A stretch of DNA of 10,976 bases from RGIG1828 sp045592485 (GTDB lineage Bacteria > Bacillota > Clostridia > UMGS1810), in contig JAZNUS010000169.1 in assembly GCA_045592485.1 (NCBI GenBank), positions 1 through 10,976 of the forward strand. Reading direction: 5' to 3'. Position 1 is the stretch's first letter; each line of letters begins with the position of its first letter. A program made the position numbers and the translations under genes. Under the pieces are notes generated by a model. That model searched no databases. It was not told where the DNA came from and saw only the letters and a list, made by a program, of their open reading frames with translations. Below, piece by piece: positions 6,233 through 10,976 of the stretch.

Positions 6233-8638
6233 TTATCTGCAATGCCAGATATTTTTTGCATATTCCATAATAGCTCTGTCCGATGAGAACACTCCGGCTT
6301 TCGCAATGTTTGTAAGGGACATATCGCCGAATTTGTATTTGTCGGTGTAGCACTCTGACACCCTTTCCTGTGCTTTCACATAGGAATCGAAATCAGCCAG
6401 TGCCATATAGGCGTCTGCTGTACCATAGGAGTTTGTCAGGAGAGATTTTGCCACATCGTCAAATCTTGCACCCAGAACATTTGATGTGAGCATATCCAGA
6501 ACCTTCTGAAGCTCAGGGTTGTTTCTTGTAAAATCAAGAGGTGAATAGCCTCTTCTCCAAAGCTCGTCAACCTCGTGTGCCTTCATGCCGAAGAGGAAAA
6601 TGTTTTCCTCGCCCACATTTTCAAAAATTTCAACATTTGCACCGTCAAGAGTTCCGAGAGTTACTGCACCGTTTATCATAAGCTTCATATTTCCTGTGCC
6701 CGAAGCCTCCTTGCCGGCAATGGAAATCTGCTCGGAAATGTCTGCTGCAGGAATAATTTTTTCAGCCAGCGATACCCTGTAGTCTTCAATGAACACAACC
6801 TTGATTTTTTCTCTTGCAACAGGGTCGTTGTTTATTGTGTTTGAAACCGCAACAATGAGGCGTATAATCTGCTTTGCCATGAAATATCCGGCTGATGCCT
6901 TTGCAGCAAAGATGAATGTGCGCGGGGGAATGTCGAGATTTGGATTTTCCTTGATTTTGTTGTACATATAGAGAATCTGAAGCACATTAAGGAGCTGTCG
7001 TTTGTATTCGTGAAGTCTCTTTATCTGAATGTCAAAAATGGAGTCGGGGTCCACATTGATTCCGTTTGCTGAGGAAATGTATTCTGCAAGACGGATTTTG
7101 TTGTTTCTCTTGATTTCAAACAGACGGTCAATAACCTCTTTGTTGCCCTTAAATTTGAGAAGGTCCTCAAGAGCTTTGGAATCCTTTCGGTATTTTGTGC
7201 CGATGATTTCGTCAAGATAGGAGCTGAGCTCCGGGTTTGCCTGCATAAGCCAACGGCGGTAGGCAATTCCGTTTGTGACATTGGTGAACTTTGAGTTGTC
7301 AATGTTGTAGTAATCACGGAAAATGCTTTCGGTAAGGATGGTTGAATGAAGCTTTGAAACTCCGTTGATTGTGTGACAGCATGCAAGGCAAAGATTTGCC
7401 ATGCGGACCTCGCCGTTTGCAATAACTGCCATGTAATCAATTTTGGCAAAATCACCGGGATAGATTTCGTGGAGCTTCTGAAGAAGTCGTCTGTTTATTT
7501 CGGCAACAATCTGATAGATTCTCGGGAGCTGATCACGAAACATTCCTTCGCTCCAACGCTCAAGAGCCTCGCTCATAACAGTGTGGTTTGTGTAGGAGAG
7601 GGTTTTTTGGGTGATTTCCCATGCATCATCCCAGCCGTAGTTATATTCGTCCATAAGAAGTCTCATAAGCTCAGGAACACAAAGGGCGGGGTGGGTGTCG
7701 TTTATGTGAACTGAAACCTTGTCTGCAAGGTTATCAAGTGTGGAATACTTTTTGAAATGCTTTGAAACAATTGTCTGAAGCGATGCACTCACAAAGAAAT
7801 ACTGCTGTTTGATACGGAGAATTTTTCCGTCCATATGGTCGTCGGCAGGGTAGAGGATTTTGGAAATAACCTCTGCCTTGGTGTTTTCTTCAAGGGCTTT
7901 TGCATAGTCACCTCTTGAAAACGCAGTCATATCAAGGCTTTTTGGTGATTTGGCACTCCAGAGCACCAGCTTGTTTACGGCTTTTGAATCATAGCCGGAA
8001 ATGTACATATCATAAGGCACGGCAATAACAGAGCTGTAGTCCACATGGTTTGCATGATAGCCGTTATCATCGAAGTGTTCTTCAACTCTTCCGCCGAATT
8101 TCACCTCAACAGATTCGTCGGTTCGTGCAGAAAGCCACACATCGCCGAGATTGAGCCAGTCGTCAGGAAATTCCATCTGCCAGCCGTCAATGATTTTCTG
8201 CTTGAAAATTCCGAATTCATAGCGGATTGAATAACCTGTTGCCGGAATGCCCAGTGACGAAAGTGAATCCATATAGCAGGAGGCAAGTCTTCCGAGACCG
8301 CCGTTTCCAAGACCTGCATCAGGCTCCATTTCGTAAAGGTCGGCAATGTCGATGCCTGCTTTTTTGAGAGCGGCAGTGAACTGATTTTCCATTTTTAAAT
8401 TGCAGATGTTGTTTCTGAGAGAGGTTCCCACAAGAAACTCCATAGACATGTAATAAACCTGTTTTTCCTCCTTGTCTTTCACTTTCTTTGAAAATTCCAG
8501 ATTTTTTTCAACAAGAATGTCTTTTATAACAAGACAAAGAGTTTTGTATGCCTGCTGTTTTGTTGCTTCACCGATAGGACATCCGAACTGCTTTTTGCAG
8601 GTTTCGTCCACGAGAAGAAAAGCTGTTTTCTGATCCAT
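6233..8638 (-). CDS. glgP: Glycogen/alpha-glucan phosphorylase
   Basis: An 801-residue GT35-family enzyme of the usual length, which phosphorolyses alpha-1,4-glucans from non-reducing ends to release glucose-1-phosphate, in the cytosol. Visible signatures are 'YYMSMEFLVGTSLRNN', 'DAGLGNGGLGRLASCYMDSL', 'GYSIRYEFGIFKQ', 'HINDTHPALCVPELMR', 'VTNGIAYRRWL', 'IKRLHEYKRQLLN', and the pyridoxal phosphate site 'EASGTGNMKLMING', whose Lys652 should form the Schiff base, followed by 'TLDGANVEI'. A start further upstream (8683) is possible, but the AAAGGAA site near 8647-8653 is well placed only for the ATG at 8638, giving 'MDQKTAFLL'. No other glycogen gene is adjacent, so this is a lone catabolic gene here. 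Glycogen is a common reserve in sporulating clostridia; a link with the nearby spoIVA is possible but not shown. Confidence 0.97.
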   Translation of the reverse strand: MDQKTAFLLVDETCKKQFGCPIGEATKQQAYKTLCLVIKDILVEKNLEFSKKVKDKEEKQVYYMSMEFLVGTSLRNNICNLKMENQFTAALKKAGIDIADLYEMEPDAGLGNGGLGRLASCYMDSLSSLGIPATGYSIRYEFGIFKQKIIDGWQMEFPDDWLNLGDVWLSARTDESVEVKFGGRVEEHFDDNGYHANHVDYSSVIAVPYDMYISGYDSKAVNKLVLWSAKSPKSLDMTAFSRGDYAKALEENTKAEVISKILYPADDHMDGKILRIKQQYFFVSASLQTIVSKHFKKYSTLDNLADKVSVHINDTHPALCVPELMRLLMDEYNYGWDDAWEITQKTLSYTNHTVMSEALERWSEGMFRDQLPRIYQIVAEINRRLLQKLHEIYPGDFAKIDYMAVIANGEVRMANLCLACCHTINGVSKLHSTILTESIFRDYYNIDNSKFTNVTNGIAYRRWLMQANPELSSYLDEIIGTKYRKDSKALEDLLKFKGNKEVIDRLFEIKRNNKIRLAEYISSANGINVDPDSIFDIQIKRLHEYKRQLLNVLQILYMYNKIKENPNLDIPPRTFIFAAKASAGYFMAKQIIRLIVAVSNTINNDPVAREKIKVVFIEDYRVSLAEKIIPAADISEQISIAGKEASGTGNMKLMINGAVTLGTLDGANVEIFENVGEENIFLFGMKAHEVDELWRRGYSPLDFTRNNPELQKVLDMLTSNVLGARFDDVAKSLLTNSYGTADAYMALADFDSYVKAQERVSECYTDKYKFGDMSLTNIAKAGVFSSDRAIMEYAKNIWHCR

Positions 8639-8701
8639 AAAATAAATTCCTTTCATATTATATATTAAGTAAAATAGCTTCAAAAAGTTTAGCTTCCTTA
8701 T

Positions 8702-8730
8702 ATTATATCATATAATACTTAATTTAACAA
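8702..8730 (-). promoter_or_regulatory. Likely sigma-A promoter of glgP
   Basis: Reading the - strand, TTGTTA (8725-8730) and a perfect TATAAT (8702-8707) are 17 nt apart, in a very AT-rich stretch. The transcript would begin near 8695, giving a leader of about 55 nt. The -35 matches the consensus at four of six positions, so strength is moderate. Other AT-rich -10-like sequences overlap here, which lowers certainty. Confidence 0.55.
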
Positions 8731-8799
8731 TAAAAAAATGTTGTTTGTCATAAATTTTTAATTTCCGTAAATCTCCGGTAACCAAAACAGGGCTGTATT

Positions 8800-8808
8800 C
8801 ATATTATA
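8800..8808 (+). promoter_or_regulatory. Possible late-mother-cell (sigma-K-like) -10 element before the micro-protein operon
   Basis: CATATTATA fits the sigma-K -10 pattern CATANNNTA, and an AC dinucleotide lies at 8781-8782, about 16 nt upstream, as sigma-K -35 elements require. The motif has little information in an AT-rich region, so it could be chance or an ordinary -10. It lies about 30 nt before the ATG of the first micro-protein gene. Confidence 0.3.
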
Positions 8809-8838
8809 TACTGAACCTGAAAATTCGGAGGTGTTAAT

Positions 8839-8943
8839 ATGTGTTGCAAGGGTTTATTTGGTTCAAATGACGGAATACTTTTCTTCATTCTTGTGTTCCT
8901 GTTATTGTTCGGATGCTGTGATAATGTAGGTAGTGATTGTTAA
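8839..8943 (+). CDS. Cys-rich single-pass membrane micro-protein 1 (34 aa)
   Basis: A tiny gene supported by a strong GGAGG site (8827-8831), 7 nt before the ATG. The product starts 'MCCKGLFGSNDG', then has one hydrophobic segment (about 13-25, rich in Leu/Phe/Ile) and ends 'GCCDNVGSDC'. Cysteines are at 2, 3, 26, 27 and 34, so CC pairs sit on both sides of the membrane segment. It is the first of three similar tandem genes. The general shape recalls tiny single-TM sporulation proteins (YjcZ type) and the short high-cysteine peptides annotated in Clostridia, but I cannot assign a family. No lipobox or cleavable signal is evident. The function is unknown. Confidence 0.75.
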   Translation: MCCKGLFGSNDGILFFILVFLLLFGCCDNVGSDC

Positions 8944-8970
8944 TTTGACTGATTAAGGAGGATTTTTGTT

Positions 8971-9108
8971 ATGTTTAACATTTTCGGAAACAACGGTTGC
9001 GGTGAGGGCAACTCAAGCACCATACTCTGGTTTATTATTCTTATTATTTTACTCTTCATGCAAAACGACAACAACGGCTGCGGCAATGACTGCGGCTGCG
9101 GATGCTGA
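8971..9108 (+). CDS. Cys-rich single-pass membrane micro-protein 2 (45 aa)
   Basis: A perfect AAGGAGGA site (8955-8962) precedes the ATG at 8971. The product has a short polar Asn/Gly N terminus with one Cys (Cys10), a hydrophobic segment at about 18-30 ('ILWFIILIILLFM'), and a polar tail 'QNDNNGCGNDCGCGC' with four cysteines in an alternating Cys-Gly pattern (37, 41, 43, 45). The gene follows micro-protein 1 after 27 nt. The tail could bind metal or form disulfides, which is inference from composition only. Confidence 0.78.
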   Translation: MFNIFGNNGCGEGNSSTILWFIILIILLFMQNDNNGCGNDCGCGC

Positions 9109-9130
9109 TTTGTGAAAGGAGTGCAGGGCA

Positions 9131-9265
9131 GTGAACGATTGCCGTAACAACTGCTGCAACAATTCATCATATGGCTGGTTTTCCGGTCAGAATGTCTGGA
9201 TTATAATTGCGATAATTGTCATCATATGGCTTTTTTCGGGCAATAACAACAACGATTGTTGTTAA
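9131..9265 (+). CDS. Cys-rich single-pass membrane micro-protein 3 (44 aa, GTG start)
   Basis: GTG at 9131 is 9 nt after an AAAGGAG site (9115-9121), and no ATG gives a comparable frame. The product reads 'MNDCRNNCCNNSSYGWFSG', then a hydrophobic segment at about 21-35 (Ile/Val/Trp-rich), and ends 'GNNNNDCC'. Cysteines lie at 4, 8, 9, 43 and 44. The same polar-Cys / membrane / Asn-Cys layout as its two neighbours and only 22 nt of spacing indicate one operon. The three have little strict sequence identity, so they are either fast-evolving paralogues or convergent parts of one structure. Confidence 0.72.
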   Translation: MNDCRNNCCNNSSYGWFSGQNVWIIIAIIVIIWLFSGNNNNDCC

Positions 9266-9282
9266 GACTGCTAAAGAGACAA

Positions 9283-9341
9283 TATCGTTAACTTGGTAAT
9301 ATTACGATAAATTGGGGTTTATCGGGCTGATACCCGGAGTC
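9283..9341 (+). ncRNA. Unclassified structured RNA candidate between micro-protein operon and terminator
   Basis: CGATAAA (9305-9311) and TTTATCG (9318-9324) form a perfect 7-bp hairpin with loop TTGGGG. The loop G's can pair with CCC at 9333-9335, giving an H-type pseudoknot. An alternative stem joins TATCGT (9283-9288) with ACGATA (9304-9309), which is mutually exclusive with the first. Such a switch just before a terminator resembles a cis-regulatory RNA, yet no gene lies close behind; rpmG has its own promoter. No known riboswitch class fits. It may simply be the 3' UTR of the micro-protein mRNA. Confidence 0.3.
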
Positions 9342-9402
9342 GGCAAGAGCGGCGCAGTATTTGATAAATTTTTCAAAAACCTGTGCCCCTCTTGCCTTTT
9401 TT
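9342..9402 (+). terminator. Intrinsic terminator after the micro-protein operon
   Basis: GGCAAGAG-CGGCGCAG (9342-9357) pairs with CTGTGCCC-CTCTTGCC (9381-9396), a 16-bp stem with one mismatch and one G-U pair, followed by six T's (9397-9402). The AT-rich loop is 23 nt. It separates the micro-protein operon from the ribosomal/secretion operon. Confidence 0.88.
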
Positions 9403-9454
9403 GTGTGGAATATATAAGAAAAACACAAAATTTAAAATAATTCCGAAAATTGTA

Positions 9455-9483
9455 TTGACATTTTTTTCGCAATATGGTATTAT
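9455..9483 (+). promoter_or_regulatory. Strong sigma-A promoter of the rpmG-secE-nusG operon
   Basis: A perfect -35 TTGACA (9455-9460), a 17-nt spacer and TATTAT (9478-9483) as -10. Transcription should start near 9490, giving an untranslated leader of about 105 nt that is AT- and T-rich without an obvious known RNA element. Together with 9266-9402, this accounts for the 331-nt gap between the micro-protein genes and rpmG. Confidence 0.85.
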
Positions 9484-9596
9484 TCTATTGCTGATGAAAA
9501 GCTCTTTTTTTTTGTGTGCAAAATTTTATTTTTACAGATAAAAGAGTATATTCAATAAATGTTTTTTAAGCATTGTATTTTAAGGAGGTGCATACC

Positions 9597-9746
9597 ATGA
9601 GAACAAAAATAACTTTGGCATGTAGTCAGTGTAAGCAGAGAAACTATAACACTATGAAAAACAAGAAGAACGATCCTGACAGACTTGAAATGAAGAAATA
9701 CTGTCGTTTCTGCAGAGAACATACACTGCACAAAGAAACAAAATAA
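9597..9746 (+). CDS. rpmG: Large ribosomal subunit protein bL33
   Basis: A 49-residue basic protein of the 50S subunit, near the E site. It is the zinc-binding (C-plus) form: 'CSQC' (9-12) and 'CRFC' (36-39) supply four cysteine ligands, and the core 'KQRNYNT-KNK' with 'MKKYCRFCREHTLHKETK' is typical of the family. The ORF is too short for many gene finders. A TAAGGAGGTG site (9581-9590) lies just upstream of the ATG. Bacteria with several L33 genes often use a cysteine-free copy when zinc is scarce; only this copy is visible here. Its place before secE-nusG is the usual Firmicutes order. Confidence 0.95.
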   Translation: MRTKITLACSQCKQRNYNTMKNKKNDPDRLEMKKYCRFCREHTLHKETK

Positions 9747-9775
9747 TCCTTATTCCCCATCAGGAGGTGATTGCT

Positions 9776-9994
9776 GTGGCAGAAGCTAGCGTAAAGAGCA
9801 AAAAGTCAGGCAACAGAATTGTTAAATTTTTCAAGGAAACAAAATCTGAACTCAAAAAGGTTGTATGGCCTTCAAAACAGCAGATTATCAAAAATACCTT
9901 AATTGTTATTGCAGCGGTTATTGCAATCGGTGCAGTTATATGGATTCTTGATTTCCTCTTCCAGCTTGGTCTCGGTCAGATTATCGGTAAATAA
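9776..9994 (+). CDS. secE: Preprotein translocase subunit SecE
   Basis: A 72-residue inner-membrane protein that clamps SecY in the SecYEG channel. It shows the short single-membrane-span type: a basic amphipathic N-terminal half with 'FFKETKSELKKVVWPSKQQ' (the conserved 'KKVVWPS' element), then one hydrophobic span of about 20 residues ('TLIVIAAVIAIGAVIWILDFLF'-like, near 41-61) and a short tail. A longer frame begins at GTG 9767, but that codon is part of the RBS. The AGGAGGTGA site (9762-9770) fits GTG at 9776. It is 29 nt after rpmG. A tRNA-Trp gene often lies here in Firmicutes, but none is present. Confidence 0.93.
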   Translation: MAEASVKSKKSGNRIVKFFKETKSELKKVVWPSKQQIIKNTLIVIAAVIAIGAVIWILDFLFQLGLGQIIGK

Positions 9995-10047
9995 TCGGAC
10001 GCTTTCTTTCAATAAGATTTCACTGAATTTCTAAAGGAGGCCGGAAG

Positions 10048-10584
10048 ATGGGCAGCTCAAACAGTTCAAACAAGAATGCCAAGTGGTATGTTGTTCATAC
10101 CTATTCCGGGTATGAGAATAAAGTAAAGACAAACCTCGAAAAGATTATCGAAAACAGAAATTTTGAAGAGCTTATTATCGACATTAAGGTGCCTACCGAA
10201 GATGTTATTGAGTCCAAGGGTGACGAAAAGAAGGTTGTAACACGCAAAATTTTTCCCGGTTATGTTCTCATTAAAATGGTTATGACCGACGAAACCTGGT
10301 ATGTCATCAGAAATACCACAGGTGTTACAGGCTTTGTAGGCCCCGGTTCAAAACCTGTTCCCTTAACTGAGGAAGAGGTTGAGGCGCTCGGTGTTGATGT
10401 AAGAGAAATTTTTGCCGACTACAGCGTTGGCGACAATGTGAAGATAATTGAAGGTGCTTTTGTAAATCAGACAGGCGTTGTTGAAGACATTAACAAAGGA
10501 ACCAAAAAGGTTACCGTTATTGTTGAAATGTTCGGAAGAAAAACTTCTCTCGAACTCGACATCAACCATGTTGAGTCAATATAA
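10048..10584 (+). CDS. nusG: Transcription termination/antitermination factor NusG
   Basis: A 178-residue protein, of normal length, that binds RNA polymerase and modulates pausing, termination and coupling to the ribosome. The NGN domain starts at 'AKWYVVHTYSGYENKVKTNLEK' (11-32) and includes 'RKIFPGYVLIKM' (66-77) and 'VRNTTGVTGFVG'-like 'IRNTTGVTGFVGPG' (87-100). The KOW domain covers 'VGDNVKIIEGAFVNQTGVVEDI' (127-148) and ends with 'MFGRKTSLELDINHVE'. The first ten residues are a Ser/Asn-rich extension. An AAGGAGG site sits just before the ATG, 53 nt after secE. The normal order secE-nusG-rplK is kept. Confidence 0.97.
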   Translation: MGSSNSSNKNAKWYVVHTYSGYENKVKTNLEKIIENRNFEELIIDIKVPTEDVIESKGDEKKVVTRKIFPGYVLIKMVMTDETWYVIRNTTGVTGFVGPGSKPVPLTEEEVEALGVDVREIFADYSVGDNVKIIEGAFVNQTGVVEDINKGTKKVTVIVEMFGRKTSLELDINHVESI

Positions 10585-10589
10585 TTTCA

Positions 10590-10680
10590 GATGCGCACAT
10601 CGGTGCATCGCTTAAGTTTATTAATAGCGGCGTTTATGCCGATATTATTTAGAGTGGGAGGAATATATTCCGCTTACCAC
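10590..10680 (+). promoter_or_regulatory. Structured leader upstream of rplK
   Basis: Three stems are visible: GATG/CATC enclosing CAC/GTG (10590-10609), CGGC/GCCG (10628-10641), and GTGG (10654-10657) with CCAC (10677-10680) enclosing GGAAT/ATTCC (10660-10671). The last one, with its 'GTGGGAGG ... CTTACCAC' frame, resembles elements I recall before rplK in Clostridia, and may be an autoregulatory binding site for L1 or L11. That role is inference. There is no T-tract, so read-through from nusG is expected. Confidence 0.4.
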
Positions 10681-10704
10681 ATTTGTTAATAGGAGGTGTT
10701 CTTA

Positions 10705-10833
10705 ATGGCACAGAAAGTAACAGGTTACATCAAGCTTCAGATTGGAGCAGGTAAAGCTACACATTTTAACTCAGGAGGTGAATTTCGTGCCAAGCGCAAA
10801 CGTATTGGAACAGAAAAAACAGATTGTTGCTGA
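10705..10833 (+). pseudogene. rplK: Ribosomal protein uL11, truncated after about 19 codons
   Basis: AGGAGGTG (10692-10699) and ATG at 10705 start a perfect L11: 'MAQKVTGYIKLQIGAGKAT'. The next residues should be 'PAPPVGPALGQ', but the frame continues as 'HFNSGGEFRAKRKRIG' and stops at 10833 after 42 residues. From about 10762 the DNA is the RBS and start of rplJ read out of frame. About 120 L11 codons and all of rplA (L1), normally next, are absent. L11 is about 141 residues in other bacteria. No insertion or transposon is visible at the junction. This is either a deletion or, more likely, a false join in assembly. Confidence 0.9.
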
Positions 10834-10976
10834 TTTGGTTGAAACCTTAAAGGCAGCACAGGCAGGTGTCCTCGTAGATTACAGAGGTATCACTGTTGAA
10901 CAGGATACTCAGCTTCGTGCAAAGCTCAGAGAAGCAGGCGTTGAATATAAGGTTGTTAAAGACCTCACAGGTCTCG
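10787..10976 (+). CDS. rplJ: Ribosomal protein uL10, 5' part, switching to bL12-like sequence at the window edge
   Basis: CAGGAGGTG (10772-10780) precedes GTG at 10787. Residues 1-58 are a clean L10 N terminus: 'VPSANVLEQKKQIVADLVE', 'AQAGVLVDYRGITVEQ', 'LRAKLREAGVEYKVVK'. L10 anchors the L7/L12 stalk on the 50S subunit. After 'KVVK' the family continues with 'NTLTR' or similar; here it reads 'DLTGL', which is the L7/L12 motif 'VVKDLTGLGLKEAK'. So a second join from rplJ into rplL seems to occur near 10952-10961, in frame, with the window ending at once after. The usual L10 leader RNA upstream of rplJ is also missing. The call of L10 is firm for the first 58 residues only. Confidence 0.85.
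   Translation, partial: MPSANVLEQKKQIVADLVETLKAAQAGVLVDYRGITVEQDTQLRAKLREAGVEYKVVKDLTGL

Noticed and set aside
7021..7455. 144-codon minus-strand open frame inside glgP
   Set aside because: Out-of-frame shadow of glgP, which is full length and has all family motifs.
9310..9345. Fluoride-riboswitch-like phrase GGGCTGAT near the structured RNA candidate
   Set aside because: The matching 5' half of the fluoride aptamer is not present and no fluoride channel gene follows.
9747..9775. Expected tRNA-Trp between rpmG and secE, as in many Firmicutes
   Set aside because: The gap is only 29 nt, with no room for a tRNA.
10787..10976. A natural, novel L10-L12 fusion protein
   Set aside because: The L10 part lacks most of its fold and the neighbouring rplK is broken in the same way; two successive joins at short identities at the window edge fit an assembly or chimera artefact better.

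Overview
The window looks like a chromosomal segment from a spore-forming member of the Clostridia, probably an uncultured gut Oscillospiraceae/Ruminococcaceae-type organism. The evidence is a complete spoIVA, Firmicutes-style AGGAGG ribosome binding sites, moderate-to-low GC, C-plus zinc-ribbon L33, and the gene order rpmG-secE-nusG-rplK. No mobile element, CRISPR array, rRNA or tRNA was found.

Layout. Positions 1-162 hold two imperfect stem-loops and no convincing gene. Positions 163-3266 (+ strand) are a three-gene operon: a transglutaminase-like protein, a ceramidase-fold hydrolase, then a paralogue of the first gene. It ends at a bidirectional terminator near 3362-3399. Positions 3509-8638 (- strand) carry glgP (glycogen phosphorylase), a HipA/CtkA-like kinase-fold gene with a TTG start, and spoIVA, which has its own sigma-E-type promoter next to a 13-bp inverted repeat. 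Divergent from glgP, 8839-9265 encodes three tandem micro-proteins of 34, 45 and 44 residues. Each has a strong RBS, one membrane segment and Cys/Asn/Gly-rich ends. They are followed by a possible structured RNA and a strong terminator. A consensus vegetative promoter at 9455-9483 then drives rpmG, secE and nusG, followed by an rplK leader.

The right edge is abnormal. L11 (rplK) is intact for only about 19 codons, then jumps into the ribosome binding site and start of rplJ (L10), so the rest of rplK and all of rplA are missing. About 58 codons later L10 switches to what reads as the 'VVKDLTGL' motif of L7/L12 (rplL). Two successive joins inside essential ribosomal genes, right at the window edge, are most easily explained by misassembly or chimeric DNA. 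A real deletion would be remarkable.

Most interesting biology: the three-gene Cys-rich membrane micro-protein operon, and the duplicated transglutaminase-like genes flanking a ceramidase-fold enzyme that lacks the usual catalytic serine.
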